A stretch of 64,000 nt of DNA, taken from Streptomyces verrucosisporus. Its GTDB lineage: Bacteria; Actinomycetota; Actinomycetes; Streptomycetales; Streptomycetaceae. A program made the position numbers and the translations under genes. Below, in pieces: positions 25,219 to 34,137 of the stretch (positions within the stretch are counted from its first letter, which is position 1; the number at the start of each line of letters is the position of its first letter). The notes under the pieces are model-generated. The model was not told where the DNA came from, made no database searches, and saw only the letters and a list, made by a program, of their open reading frames with translations. Location of the stretch: assembly GCF_017114865.1 (NCBI RefSeq), contig NZ_JADEYH010000019.1, forward strand, positions 56,505 through 120,504. The letters run 5' to 3'.

Positions 25219-26585
25219 TGGCCGGGGCGAGGGAAGGGACGGCCCGGAGCACGGCGGGAAGAACCGCCGGGGAGCACGGCGCGCCGGACGTGGTCGTCGT
25301 CGGCGCGGGACAGGGCGGCGTGGAGACCGTCGCGGCGCTGCGCGCCCGCGGTTTTCCCGGCCGCATCACGCTGGTCGCGGAGGAGACCGCGCTGCCCTAC
25401 CAGCGCCCGCCGCTGTCGAAGGGCTACCTGCTGGGGACGGTGGACCGGGCCGGCCTCGAACTGCGGCCCGACGACTTCTTCTCCGCTCTCGACATCGACC
25501 TGGTCCGCGGCGACCGGGCGGCCGGGATCGACCGGGACCGCGGGGCCGTGGAGCTGGACTCCGGCCGTGAGCTGCCCTACGGGCGCCTGGTCCTGGCGAC
25601 CGGCTCGCGGCCGCGCCGCCTGCCCGTCGCCGGGGCGGACCTGGAGGGCGTGCGGACCCTGCGCTCCCTGGCCGGCGCCGACGAGCTGCGCGGCCGGCTC
25701 ACCGACGGCCGGGAGCTGGACGTGGTGGTGGTCGGCGCGGGCTTCCTAGGCCTGGAACTGGCCGCCACCGCCCGCACGCTCGGCCACCGGGTCACGGTCG
25801 TCGAGGCGTCCGCGCGGGTGATGTCGCGGGTGGTCACCGAGGCCGTCTCGGAGCACGTCGCGGCCGAGCACCGCGGGCAGGGCGTCCGTGTCCTGACGCG
25901 CCGCGAGGTGGTGGCGCTGCACGGCGGCACCGGTCCCGAGGACCCCGGTCACGTACGGGTGGTGGAGCTGGACGGCGGCGAGCGCCTGGCGGCCGATCTG
26001 GTCGTGGTCGGCATCGGCGCCCTGCCCAACGTCGAACTCGCCACCGCCGCCGGACTGCTGGTGGGCGACGGCGTCATCGTCGACCCCCGGCTGCGCACCA
26101 GCGATCCGGACGTGTACGCCGTCGGCGACTGCGCGCGCTTCCCCAGCCCGTGGACCGGGCGGCACGTCCGCCTGGAGTCGGTGCAGAACGCCTCCGACCA
26201 GGCCCGCCGCGTGGCGGCCGACATCCTGGGCGAGACCGGGCCGTACACCGCGCTCCCCTGGTTCTGGTCGGAGCAGTACGGGCTGCGGCTCCAGATGGCC
26301 GGGCTCACCGCGGGCCACGACGAGGCGGTGGTCGCCGGCGACCCGGACGCCGGGCGTTTTTCGGTGTTCTGCTTCCGCGCCGGGCGCCTGACCGGCGTGG
26401 AATCCGTCAACCGGCCCGCCGACCACGGCATCTCGCGCCGTCTCCTGGCATCGGGCACGGACCTGACGCCGAGGGACGTCGCCCGTCCCGGCTTCGACCT
26501 CAGGGCCCACGCACAGCAGCGGTCCGCACCACCGGCACAGCAAGCACCAGCGGCACAGCACGCAGAGAGGCCAGTCCATGCCTGA
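25218..26585 (+). CDS. FAD-dependent ferredoxin reductase (rhodocoxin/putidaredoxin reductase type)
   Basis: 455 residues. FAD-binding VVVVGAGQGGVE near the N-terminus, second Rossmann VVVVGAGFLGLELAATARTL for NAD(P)H, and the late FAD motif DVYAVGDCARF, then the reductase C-terminal domain. It passes electrons from NAD(P)H to the adjacent ferredoxin. It follows the ferredoxin by overlapping TGATG and overlaps the next gene by 8 bp. The Gln/Ala-rich tail (about 435-455) lies outside the conserved fold. Confidence 0.92.
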   Translation: MAGAREGTARSTAGRTAGEHGAPDVVVVGAGQGGVETVAALRARGFPGRITLVAEETALPYQRPPLSKGYLLGTVDRAGLELRPDDFFSALDIDLVRGDRAAGIDRDRGAVELDSGRELPYGRLVLATGSRPRRLPVAGADLEGVRTLRSLAGADELRGRLTDGRELDVVVVGAGFLGLELAATARTLGHRVTVVEASARVMSRVVTEAVSEHVAAEHRGQGVRVLTRREVVALHGGTGPEDPGHVRVVELDGGERLAADLVVVGIGALPNVELATAAGLLVGDGVIVDPRLRTSDPDVYAVGDCARFPSPWTGRHVRLESVQNASDQARRVAADILGETGPYTALPWFWSEQYGLRLQMAGLTAGHDEAVVAGDPDAGRFSVFCFRAGRLTGVESVNRPADHGISRRLLASGTDLTPRDVARPGFDLRAHAQQRSAPPAQQAPAAQHAERPVHA

Positions 26586-27135
26586 CACAGAGACCATCCC
26601 GCCCGCCACCGCCACCGCCACCCCCTCCGCACCCGACGCGCGGCGGCGCGTGTCGCCGCGCGTACTCGCCGTCTGGTTCGCGGTCCTGACGGTGCTCGCC
26701 GGCCTGCTGGTCACGGCCGCCGACTCCGAAGAGGCCCGGGCGCACGGCCGGGGCCCGGCGGTCACCGGCGCCTGGGAGGTGGCCGTCACCGTCGGCACCG
26801 GCCCGGACGCCACCACCGCCGTCTCGCGCTTCGTCTTCCACGACGACCGCACCGTGACGACCGACGGCACCCCCGACGAGAACGGTGTGCCGCAGTACCC
26901 GGGCACCGGCTACTGGACGGCCCGCGGCAAGAACGTCTTCTCCTTCTACGTGACCCACCCCGGTCCCACCGAGCCCGCCGAGGGTGTCTTCCCCGGCACC
27001 GTGCACGCCGTCCACCTGGGCAGGCTGTCGGGTGACGCCTTCACCACGACCGCCACCGCCTTCACCGTGCTGGAGCAGGACGGCACCGTCTTCGGCCCCG
27101 TCACGGTCTCGGCCCGGGGCACCCGGCTCGGCTGA
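26578..27135 (+). CDS. Membrane-anchored or secreted lipocalin-like protein
   Basis: 185 residues. A Pro/Thr-rich cytoplasmic start is followed by one hydrophobic segment (about 29-48, VLAVWFAVLTVLAGLLVTAA). A C-terminal domain rich in beta strands (GAWEVAVTVGTG, FVFHDDRTVTTDGT, GYWTARGKNVFSFYV) resembles small lipocalin or allene-oxide-cyclase-like barrels of actinobacteria. No catalytic residues can be assigned. It ends the ferredoxin operon and is followed by a hairpin. Such barrels are sometimes polyketide cyclases, but the exported location argues for a binding or resistance role; function unknown. Confidence 0.65.
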   Translation: MPDTETIPPATATATPSAPDARRRVSPRVLAVWFAVLTVLAGLLVTAADSEEARAHGRGPAVTGAWEVAVTVGTGPDATTAVSRFVFHDDRTVTTDGTPDENGVPQYPGTGYWTARGKNVFSFYVTHPGPTEPAEGVFPGTVHAVHLGRLSGDAFTTTATAFTVLEQDGTVFGPVTVSARGTRLG

Positions 27136-27174
27136 GCCCGCCGCCCCGCGTCCGTCCGCGCCCGTGCGGCGACC

Positions 27175-27209
27175 GCCCGTGCCCGGCTCCCCGCGAGCCG
27201 GGCACGGGC
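27175..27209 (+). terminator. Hairpin terminator of the ferredoxin operon
   Basis: A perfect 15-bp inverted repeat (27175-27189 with 27195-27209) with a 5-nt loop, 40 bp past the stop codon. Confidence 0.7.
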
Positions 27210-27214
27210 GCTTC

Positions 27215-27246
27215 TCGTCCGCCGCTCGAGCGCCCGCGGATAGCGT
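27215..27246 (+). promoter_or_regulatory. SARP-like promoter of the VOC protein gene
   Basis: TCGTC (27215-27219) and TCGAG (27226-27230) repeat at 11 bp. Exactly 8 bp after the TCGAGCG heptamer lies TAGCGT (27241-27246), the same -10 as at the epoxide hydrolase promoter. Confidence 0.76.
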
Positions 27247-27308
27247 CCGGACGACCGCAGGACGTGCCGTGCACGACGAGGACACGACGTGATGGAGAGG
27301 AGCGGGAC

Positions 27309-28076
27309 GTGACCGCTTTCGAGGCAGGTTTCCCCTGCTGGGTGGACGCGACGGTGCCCGACCTGGAGGCGGCGAAGCGCTTCTACGGCGAGCTGTTCGG
27401 CTGGACGTACCACGACACCGGCCACGGGGCCTCCGTGGTGGCCCTGTGCGACGGGAAGACCGTGGGGGCGCTGGCCGCGGACCCGGAGGGCGCCTCGGGC
27501 GCGTGGAACCTGTACTTCGCCTCGACGGACGCGGCCGGCGCCGCGGACCGGATCGGGGAGGCCGGCGGCCGGGTCGTCGCCGGACCGTCGGTGGTGCCCG
27601 GCATGGGCACCAGCCTGCTGGCCACCGACCCGGGCGGCACGGTCTTCGGCCTGTGGCAGGCGGACGGCCACGCGGGCTTCGACCTCCACGGCGCCCCCGG
27701 CTCGTTCTTCTGGCCCGAGGTCTACACGCGCGACAAGGAGCGCGTCGACCCCTTCTACGAGACCGTCCTGGGCTACCAGGGGCAGCAGGTCTCGGAGGGC
27801 ACGGAGTTCGACTTCAAGCTCTTCTCGCTGCCCGGCGGCCCGCAGCCGGTCGCCGCCCGCCTCCAGATGGGGCCGTACCAGCCCGCCGATCTCCCGGCCC
27901 ACATGCTGGTGTACTTCTCCGTCGAGGACTGCGACAAGGCCGTGGAGACGGTCCGTTCCCTGGGCGGGGAGGTCCGGCGCGAGCCCATGGACAGCCCGTT
28001 CGGCCGTTCCGCCCTGCTCTCGGACGACCAGGGCGCGCGCTTCGCCGTGATGGGCCCGGTGGCGGAAGCCGGCTGA
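27309..28076 (+). CDS. Two-domain VOC (glyoxalase/bleomycin-resistance) protein
   Basis: 255 residues made of two vicinal-oxygen-chelate repeats: first FPCWVDATVPDLEAAKRFYGELFGW, second FFWPEVYTRDKERVDPFYETVLGY. Bacterial members sequester drugs, act as hydroxylases or are of unknown role. Its own SARP-like promoter marks it as a cluster gene, so drug binding or a tailoring step are the leading options. The GTG at 27309 follows GAGAGGAG and was chosen over a longer frame. The gene converges on the third P450 gene across a hairpin with a T-run. Confidence 0.82.
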   Translation: MTAFEAGFPCWVDATVPDLEAAKRFYGELFGWTYHDTGHGASVVALCDGKTVGALAADPEGASGAWNLYFASTDAAGAADRIGEAGGRVVAGPSVVPGMGTSLLATDPGGTVFGLWQADGHAGFDLHGAPGSFFWPEVYTRDKERVDPFYETVLGYQGQQVSEGTEFDFKLFSLPGGPQPVAARLQMGPYQPADLPAHMLVYFSVEDCDKAVETVRSLGGEVRREPMDSPFGRSALLSDDQGARFAVMGPVAEAG

Positions 28077-28148
28077 CGCGGCTTCCGTACGGGCGGCCCG
28101 CGGACTGCCCGTACGACCGCCCGCGGGCGGCACGGCGGACGTGACGGA

Positions 28149-28190
28149 GCCGGGCCCGGACGCTGATCCCAGTGTCCGGGCCCGGCTTTT
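28149..28190. terminator. Hairpin terminator between VOC and P450 genes
   Basis: A perfect 13-bp inverted repeat (28149-28161 with 28174-28186), 12-nt loop, followed by TTTT on the plus strand. It serves the rightward VOC gene and perhaps both convergent units. Confidence 0.75.
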
Positions 28191-28224
28191 CCGCCGTCGC
28201 GGCCGCCGCGGGGCCGTACGGGAC

Positions 28225-29535
28225 TCACTCCCCCCAGGTGACCGGCAGGGAGGTGAGGGTGTGGTTGATCTCGCCGGTGTGCCAGGGCAGTTCCTCCTCG
28301 GGCACGGCCAGCCGCAGGCCGGGGAAGCGGCGCACCAGGCCCTCGATCGCGATCTCCATCTCCATTCGGCCCAGGTGCTTGCCCAGGCAGTGGTGGACGC
28401 CGTGGCCGAAGGAGATGTGCGGGTTGTGGGAGCGGGCCAGGTCGAGCCGGTCGGGGTCGGCGAAGACGGCCTCGTCGCGGTTGGCCGACGCCAGCGCCAG
28501 CAGCACCGCGTCGCCCTTGGCGATCGTCACCCCGCCGACCTCGACGTCGGCGGCGGCGACGCGCGGGAAGCCGGTGGTGTCGGTGGCGAACAGGTTGACG
28601 TGGCGCAGCAGTTCGTCGACCGCCACGGGGATGCGCCCGGGGTCCTCCGCCAGCCACAGCCACTGCTCGCGGTGGTGCGCCAGCAGGGCCAGCACGGAGT
28701 TGGCGAGCTGGTTGGCGGTGGTGTCGAAGCCGGCGCCGATCAGGGTGAAGCCGAAGGTGACCAGCTCCTCCTCGCTGAGCCGGTCGCCGTCGTCGCGGGC
28801 CGCGATCAACTCTGAGAGCATGTCGTCGGCCGGGTCCGCCCGCTTGTCGGCGATCAGCCCGACGATGTACTCGCTCAGCTTGGCCAGGCCGTTGAGCGAC
28901 TCCTCGCCACCGGCGCGGTCGTCGACGGTGGCGAACGCGCGGGCCCACTTCTCGAAGTCGCGCAGGTCCTTCGACGGCACGCCCAGCAGCTCGCCGATGA
29001 CCGTCAGCGGCAGCGGCAGCGCCAGCTGCTGGACCAGGTCGACCGTGCCGCCCCTGGCCAGCATGTCGTCGAGCAGTTCGTCGGCGACGCGCTGGACGCC
29101 GTCCCGCATCCGCTGGACGCGGCGCAGGGTGAACGCGCCGGCCACCAGCTTGCGGAGCCGGGAGTGCTCGGGCGAGTCCAGCGAGATGATCATCTCGGGG
29201 GTGGTGTGCATCGTCCCGCCGATGCGGGGCGCGCCCGGCCCGCAGGCCAGGGCGCGGCTGAGCCGGGGGTCGGCCGACAGCTCGCGCACGTCCTCGTAGC
29301 GGGTGACCAGCCAGGCGTCCACGCCTCCGGCGGTGTGGACCTTCACCACCGGCTGCTCGGTGCGCAGCTCCGCGTAGCGCGGGTCGGGGCCCCGGTACGA
29401 CGATCCGGGGAAGGGGTAGGTCTCCATCCCCCCGTGGGCGACCGGGCAGCCGGCCGCGGCCGCGTCCCCGGCGGAGGACTCCGCGACGGGACCGGCGAGG
29501 GGTTCGGCGAGGGATTCGACAGGTGAGACGGACAA
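28225..29535 (-). CDS. Cytochrome P450 (third)
   Basis: About 436 residues. I-helix GAGFDTTANQ with the normal Asp-Thr pair, K-helix DELLR, heme loop FGHGVHHCLGKHLGRME with the axial Cys. The only start with a good ribosome binding site is a TTG at 29535 (GGAGG seven bases upstream); the frame open to 29724 runs into the preceding intergenic region. Paralogous to the second P450 (16961-18253), suggesting duplication within the cluster. It follows the flavin monooxygenase gene and is probably cotranscribed with it. Confidence 0.9.
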   Translation of the reverse strand: MSVSPVESLAEPLAGPVAESSAGDAAAAGCPVAHGGMETYPFPGSSYRGPDPRYAELRTEQPVVKVHTAGGVDAWLVTRYEDVRELSADPRLSRALACGPGAPRIGGTMHTTPEMIISLDSPEHSRLRKLVAGAFTLRRVQRMRDGVQRVADELLDDMLARGGTVDLVQQLALPLPLTVIGELLGVPSKDLRDFEKWARAFATVDDRAGGEESLNGLAKLSEYIVGLIADKRADPADDMLSELIAARDDGDRLSEEELVTFGFTLIGAGFDTTANQLANSVLALLAHHREQWLWLAEDPGRIPVAVDELLRHVNLFATDTTGFPRVAAADVEVGGVTIAKGDAVLLALASANRDEAVFADPDRLDLARSHNPHISFGHGVHHCLGKHLGRMEMEIAIEGLVRRFPGLRLAVPEEELPWHTGEINHTLTSLPVTWGE

Positions 29536-29650
29536 GGTGGCACCTCCGTTGGAGCGGGCGAAAGACCGCGCCGGCGGGCGCGGGCGGGTGTGGCGGAGCG
29601 TGCGACGGCGGGGCCGCGGAGGCTCCGCCCCCGCACGGGCCCCGCCCGTC

Positions 29651-30805
29651 TCACTCCTCCTCGGGGCCGAGCAGGACGGCCGAGTAGTTCTTGCGGGCGG
29701 CGGTGTCGTACTGGAGCGCGACATGGCTGGTCGCCGAGGTGATGTCCCGCCAGAACCGCTGCAGCGGACGCCCCTCGTCCAGCCCGCCGGTCCCGGCGGC
29801 GCGGATCAGCAGGGTGACGGCCTCGTTGACGATCTCCGCCGCGAACGTGGCGTTCCGCTCGTTGCGGGCCATCAGCGCGGGGGTGAACGCCCGCTCGTCG
29901 ATGACCTCGGCGTTCTGCTCCACCAGATGCCGGGCGGCGTCGATGCGGCCGGAGGCGCGCACCAGCTTGATCTCGTTGGACGGGTTGCGCCGGCGCCCGG
30001 TGACGGTCGCCGCGCACGCCTCCAGCGCCCCGGCCGCCGCCCCGGCCACCGGGGCGATGAACGTCAGGCCGCCCACGGCCTGGAAGGGCACGTTGTGGGA
30101 GGACAGGTGCGAGCCGGCGTTGCGGCCGGTGAGCATGTCGGTGCGGTCGAAGGACAGATGCGCGGGCACGAACGCGTCCTCGACCACCACCGTGTGGCTG
30201 CCGGTGGCCCGCATCCCGACGCTGTCCCAGCTCTCGACGACCGTGTAGTCGCCCGCGGGCAGCGCGAAGAAGCGCATCCTCGGCGGGCCCTCGGCGCCGG
30301 CCACCGCGGCGCACACCAGCGCCCAGTCGGCGAAGCCGACGCCGCTGACGTAGCTCCACCGGCCGCCCAGCCGCCAGCCGCCCTCGGTGGGGGTGGCCCG
30401 GCCGGCGGGCATCAGGGCGGTGGCGATGACGGTGTCGGGCGTGGCGCCCCACAGGGCGCGGTGGCCCTCCTCGGGCAGGTGCGCGGCGAAGCGGGCCGAG
30501 TAGGCGCTCAGCGAGGCGCACCAGGCGGTGGCCGCGCACCCCTCGCCGACCGTCATCACGGCACGGGTCAGCTCGGCGAACGACCCCTGGGCGCCGCCCC
30601 ACCGTGAGGACACGAAGTGGCGGGCGAAGCCGGACTCCCGCAGCGCCGCGACGACCCCGGGCGTCAGCGCGCGGGAGGTGTCGGCCTCGGCCGCGTCCCG
30701 GGCCGCGAGGATCCGCAGCTTCTCCGCGGCCACCGCCAGTCCGGCGTCCGACAGTGTGTCCGGCGTCGTGTCCGGCAGTGTGTCCGTCAGTGTGTCGGCA
30801 GGCAT
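29651..30805 (-). CDS. Group D flavin-dependent monooxygenase (ACAD fold, ActVA-ORF5/HpaB-like)
   Basis: 384 residues with an acyl-CoA-dehydrogenase fold but the pattern of reduced-flavin-dependent hydroxylases: VGEGCAATAWCASLSAYSAR, GGRWSYVSGVGFADWALV, and SWDSVGMRATGSHTVVVED. Such enzymes hydroxylate aromatic polyketides using FMNH2 from a partner reductase; that partner is probably the flavin reductase at 32579-33097. The ATG at 30805 has AGGAGGT upstream. The N-terminus contains a small Asp-Thr repeat (DTLTDTLPDTTPDTLSDAG). First gene of a leftward operon with the third P450, under a three-repeat SARP-like promoter. Confidence 0.85.
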   Translation of the reverse strand: MPADTLTDTLPDTTPDTLSDAGLAVAAEKLRILAARDAAEADTSRALTPGVVAALRESGFARHFVSSRWGGAQGSFAELTRAVMTVGEGCAATAWCASLSAYSARFAAHLPEEGHRALWGATPDTVIATALMPAGRATPTEGGWRLGGRWSYVSGVGFADWALVCAAVAGAEGPPRMRFFALPAGDYTVVESWDSVGMRATGSHTVVVEDAFVPAHLSFDRTDMLTGRNAGSHLSSHNVPFQAVGGLTFIAPVAGAAAGALEACAATVTGRRRNPSNEIKLVRASGRIDAARHLVEQNAEVIDERAFTPALMARNERNATFAAEIVNEAVTLLIRAAGTGGLDEGRPLQRFWRDITSATSHVALQYDTAARKNYSAVLLGPEEE

Positions 30806-30846
30806 CCTGGTGACCTCCTGTGGTGAGGGCCTTCGTTGGCGGGGCC

Positions 30847-30889
30847 AGCTTGCGCACCACGCCTCGAAGGCCGCTGCACCGTCACTGGA
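30847..30889 (-). promoter_or_regulatory. SARP-like promoter of the flavin monooxygenase operon (three repeats)
   Basis: Reading leftward, TCCAG (30889-30885), TGCAG (30878-30874) and TCGAG (30867-30863) are 11 bp apart. CAAGCT (30852-30847) follows 8 bp after the last heptamer. Confidence 0.75.
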
Positions 30890-31000
30890 CCCCGGCCCGG
30901 ACCCGGCGCGCGCCGCCCGCCACCGGCCGGGCACGGCCCGACTCCGGCCGGACACGGCACGCCCGGAGCACCCGGAGGGGTCGGAGCGCCCGGAACCGGG

Positions 31001-31468
31001 TCAGAACAGCTTTCCGAAGCGCTCCAGGGTCTCGCCCGGGCTCGGGCCGTCCAGCGCCTGGAAGATGCGCCGCGCGCCCTCGCCGTGCTTGTGCAGCTTC
31101 ACATGGGCCAGCTCCACCTTCGTGGTGTCCGCGTCGACGGGCGTGAAGTCGACCTCGATCTCGCTGGCCCGCTCGTCGTCGGTGATGGACTGCCAGTTGC
31201 CGTCGATCCGCCACGTCATCACCAGCCGGCGCGGCGGATCCCACTCCAGGATGCGGCCCCAGGCGATCTCGTTGCCCTCCACGTCCCACTCGTAGTAGCG
31301 GCCGCCGACACGCGGTTCGAAGGCGAGGCCGGCGCGCTCCTTCTTCAGCAGGACGTGGGACGGGGGCCACCAGTCCGCGGGGCGCCCGGTGAAGACCTTG
31401 AAGCTCTCCTCGGCCGTGGCCGCCACGGTCACCGACTTCCGCACGTCCGGGATCGTCTGCTCGGGCAT
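31001..31468 (-). CDS. SRPBCC/AHSA1-family protein
   Basis: 155 residues. The N-terminal strand VRKSVTVAATAEESFKVFTGRPADWWPP and the YYEWDVEGNEIAWGRILEWDPPRRLVMTW core are typical of AHSA1-like START-fold proteins. Members bind hydrophobic ligands, and some in polyketide clusters act as cyclases. The ATG at 31468 follows GAGGAG. Monocistronic and divergent from the ketoreductase, with repeat sites facing both ways between them. A cyclisation or ligand-binding role is possible but unproven. Confidence 0.78.
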   Translation of the reverse strand: MPEQTIPDVRKSVTVAATAEESFKVFTGRPADWWPPSHVLLKKERAGLAFEPRVGGRYYEWDVEGNEIAWGRILEWDPPRRLVMTWRIDGNWQSITDDERASEIEVDFTPVDADTTKVELAHVKLHKHGEGARRIFQALDGPSPGETLERFGKLF

Positions 31469-31533
31469 GGGCTCCTCCTCGCTCCTGGGACGGCGCCTGG
31501 GGCGGCGCCTGGTCGCGCACAACGGACGGGCCC

Positions 31534-31576
31534 ACCCTCACGGGCGGTGCTCGACCGGGTGTCGAGCACCGCTGGA
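31534..31576 (-). promoter_or_regulatory. SARP-like repeats facing the AHSA1 gene
   Basis: Reading leftward, TCCAG (31576-31572), TCGAC (31565-31561) and TCGAG (31554-31550) are 11 bp apart. The hexamer at -10 (GAGGGT, 31539-31534) is weak. Confidence 0.65.
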
Positions 31577-31613
31577 ACCCTTCCCTCCCCGGCGGTCTCC
31601 AGGAGAAGTCGAG
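31551..31613 (+). promoter_or_regulatory. SARP-like repeats facing the ketoreductase operon
   Basis: TCCAG (31598-31602) and TCGAG (31609-31613) are 11 bp apart, and on the same strand TCGAC (31551) and TCGAG (31562) form a second 11-bp pair that overlaps the opposing site. The -10 is not obvious. Confidence 0.6.
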
Positions 31614-31678
31614 AGACCCGCAAGGTGCGCCGGTCACGGTCTTCGTCACCCAAGCCCCTACGGATACGGGAGAGCACG

Positions 31679-32476
31679 ATGACAGACGCGGGGACAGGCA
31701 CGGGACGCCGGGTCGCTTTCGTCACCGGCGCCACCAGCGGCATCGGACTCGCCGTGACCGAGCTGCTGGCCCGGCAGGGCGTCGCGGTGTTCGGCGTGGC
31801 GCGTGCCGAGGAGAGCGTGAAGGCCCTGGTCAAGCGGCTGCGCGCGGAGGGTCTGGAGGTGTCCGGCACGGTCTGCGACGTCTCCTCGGCCGAGCGGGTG
31901 CGCGAGGCGGTGGCCGCGGCGGTGGCCGAGTACGGCCGCATCGACATCCTGGTCAACAACGCCGGCCGGGGCGGCGGCGGCGTCACCGCCGAGATGCCCG
32001 ACGACCTCTGGCTGGACGTGATCGACACCAACCTCAACGGCACCTTCCGCGTCACCCGCGAGGTGCTGAGCACCGGCCGGATGCGCGAGGGAGGCTGGGG
32101 CCGGATCATCAACGTCGCCTCCACCGGCGGCAAGCAGGGCGTGGAGCTCGCCGCGCCGTACTCCGCCTCCAAGCACGGGGTCGTCGGCTTCACCAAGGCC
32201 GTCGGCAAGGAACTGGCGAAGACCGGGATCACCGTGAACGCCGTCTGCCCCGGCTACGTCGAGACCCCCATGGCCCAGCGCGTGCGCCAGGGCTACGCGG
32301 GCCACTGGGGCGTGACGGAGGAGGAGGTCCTGGAGAAGTTCCAGGCGAAGATCCCCCTGGGCCGCTACTCCACCCCGGAGGAGGTCGCCGGCCTGGTCGG
32401 CTACCTCGCCTCCGACATCGCCGCCTCCATCACCGCGCAGGCGCTCAACGTCTGCGGCGGTCTCGGCAACTACTGA
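31679..32476 (+). CDS. ActIII-like polyketide ketoreductase (second SDR)
   Basis: 265 residues. Coenzyme motif TGATSGIG (about 16-23), NNAG, catalytic Ser in INVASTGG, YSASK (Tyr about 161, Lys about 165). The C-terminal half carries GITVNAVCPGYVETPMAQRVRQGY, which closely resembles actinorhodin-type C9 ketoreductases. It is expected to reduce the C9 carbonyl of the nascent poly-beta-ketone on the PKS ACP, before the didomain aromatase/cyclase acts. First gene of a rightward operon followed by the flavin reductase, the ActIV-like cyclase and a 42-codon ORF. Confidence 0.92.
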   Translation: MTDAGTGTGRRVAFVTGATSGIGLAVTELLARQGVAVFGVARAEESVKALVKRLRAEGLEVSGTVCDVSSAERVREAVAAAVAEYGRIDILVNNAGRGGGGVTAEMPDDLWLDVIDTNLNGTFRVTREVLSTGRMREGGWGRIINVASTGGKQGVELAAPYSASKHGVVGFTKAVGKELAKTGITVNAVCPGYVETPMAQRVRQGYAGHWGVTEEEVLEKFQAKIPLGRYSTPEEVAGLVGYLASDIAASITAQALNVCGGLGNY

Positions 32477-32578
32477 CCCGCCCACCCCCCGCGACCGGCC
32501 GGCCGGCGACCGGCCGGCGGCCCACCAGCCAACGACAGCGCGGACCGGGGACGGGCGCGCAGAGACGGAGCCGGGACC

Positions 32579-33097
32579 ATGACCGACACGGGCACCACAC
32601 TGCTTGCCGGGCCCGAGCCCGACATCAGCTCCTTCCGCACGGCGATGGGGTGCTTCCCCACCGGCGTCACGCTGCTGACCCAGGGCAGCGGGGACACCCT
32701 CTCCGTGATGACCCTCAACAGTCTGACCTCCGTGTCCCTCGACCCGGTGCTGCTGCTGGTCTCGGTGAAGCGGGACGGCAGGATGCGGCCGCGGGTGGCG
32801 GCCGGCGGCGGCTTCGCCGTGAACGTACTGTCCGAGGAACACCGCCTGCTCTCCGGGGAGTTCGCCCGGCCGGACCGGCCCGCGGGCGAGGAGGCCATGC
32901 GGCGCATCGGCGCGGTCGAGGGGATCACGGGCAACGCGGTCGTCCCCTCGGCGTCGGCCTCCTTCGAGTGCCTGCTGCACGCCGAGCACGAGGCGGGCGA
33001 CCATGTGCTGCTCGTCGGGCGGGTGGTGGCGCTGAGCTCCGAGCCCGGCGCCCGCCCCCTGCTGTTCCACCGGGGCCGGTACGCCTCGCTCGTCTGA
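32579..33097 (+). CDS. NAD(P)H:flavin oxidoreductase (ActVB/HpaC family)
   Basis: 172 residues of the split-barrel flavin reductase family: FRTAMGCFPTGVTLLTQ, LNSLTSVSLDPVLLLVSVKR and FAVNVLSEEH are characteristic. It supplies diffusible reduced FMN/FAD to a two-component monooxygenase, here most likely the group D monooxygenase at 29651-30805. The ATG at 32579 follows a GA-rich leader. Second gene of the ketoreductase operon. Confidence 0.9.
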   Translation: MTDTGTTLLAGPEPDISSFRTAMGCFPTGVTLLTQGSGDTLSVMTLNSLTSVSLDPVLLLVSVKRDGRMRPRVAAGGGFAVNVLSEEHRLLSGEFARPDRPAGEEAMRRIGAVEGITGNAVVPSASASFECLLHAEHEAGDHVLLVGRVVALSSEPGARPLLFHRGRYASLV

Positions 33098-33136
33098 GCG
33101 CCGCGCCGGCCCCCGACACGTACGGACGGAGATCCG

Positions 33137-34108
33137 ATGGCCACACCCACGGAAACGACCGGGAGCACCACCGCACCCCCCGCCGCGGCCCCCGCCGGCG
33201 TCCCCTTCCTGGAGGAGGTCGCCGACGGCGTCCACGCCTTCGTCCAGCCGCCGGGCGGCTGGTGCCTGAACAACGCGGGCCTGGTGACGGGCCGGCCCGG
33301 CGGCGAGGGCCCGCCCGTCCTGATCGACACCGCGGCCACCGAGGCCCGCGCCCGGCTGCTGCACCGGGAGGTGGAGCGGGTCGCCCCGGGCGGGCCGGGC
33401 ATCGTCGTCAACACCCACTTCCACGGCGACCACACCTTCGGCAACAGCCGGTTCACACCGAGGGCGGTGGTCGTCGCGCACGAGGGCACCCGCGCCGACA
33501 GCGCCGAGGCGGGGCTGGGGCTGTGCGGGCTGTGGCCGGACGTGGAGTGGGGCGAGGTCCCGCTGACCCTGCCGACGCTGACCTTCCGCGACGGGCTCAC
33601 CCTCCACGCCGGGGGCCTGCGCGTGGAGCTGCTGCACCTGGGCCCCGCGCACACCGCCGACGACACGGTGGCGTGGGTGCCCGAGCGCGGTGTGCTGTTC
33701 ACCGGCGACCTGGTCTGGTCGGGGGTGACGCCGTTCGTGCTGATGGGCTCGGTGACCGGTTCGCTGCGGGCGCTGGAGCGGATGCGTGCCCTCGCACCGC
33801 GTGTGGTGGTCCCCGGCCACGGGCCGGTGGGCGGGCCGGAGCTGCTGGACGCCACCGAGGCGTATCTGCGGTGGCTGCTGCGCGTCGCGGAGGATTCCGT
33901 GCGCGACGGGCTGCCCCCGCTGGAGGCGGCGCGCCGCGCGGACCTGGGCGGCTTCGCCGGGCTGCTCGACCCCGAGCGCCTGGTCGGGAACCTGCACCGC
34001 GCCCGCGCGGAGCTGGACGGGCTGCCGCCGGGAGCGCGGATGGACGTGGCCGGCCCCTTCGGGGAGATGGTCGCGTACCACGGAGGACTGCCGGACTGCC
34101 ACGCCTGA
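33137..34108 (+). CDS. Metallo-beta-lactamase-fold cyclase/thioesterase (ActIV-like)
   Basis: 323 residues. Zinc motif THFHGDH (about 93-99), further ligands in GPAHTADDT, FTGDLVW and VPGHGPVG. The N-terminal signature VADGVHAFVQPPGGWCLNNAGLV resembles ActIV-type bifunctional cyclase/thioesterases, which close the second ring and release the polyketide from the ACP. The ketoreductase, aromatase/cyclase and this enzyme together form a full ActIII-ActVII-ActIV-like early tailoring set. It is followed closely by a 42-aa ORF. Confidence 0.85.
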   Translation: MATPTETTGSTTAPPAAAPAGVPFLEEVADGVHAFVQPPGGWCLNNAGLVTGRPGGEGPPVLIDTAATEARARLLHREVERVAPGGPGIVVNTHFHGDHTFGNSRFTPRAVVVAHEGTRADSAEAGLGLCGLWPDVEWGEVPLTLPTLTFRDGLTLHAGGLRVELLHLGPAHTADDTVAWVPERGVLFTGDLVWSGVTPFVLMGSVTGSLRALERMRALAPRVVVPGHGPVGGPELLDATEAYLRWLLRVAEDSVRDGLPPLEAARRADLGGFAGLLDPERLVGNLHRARAELDGLPPGARMDVAGPFGEMVAYHGGLPDCHA

Positions 34109-34137
34109 GGCGGCGTGCCGGATCCGGTGGGGAGGAG

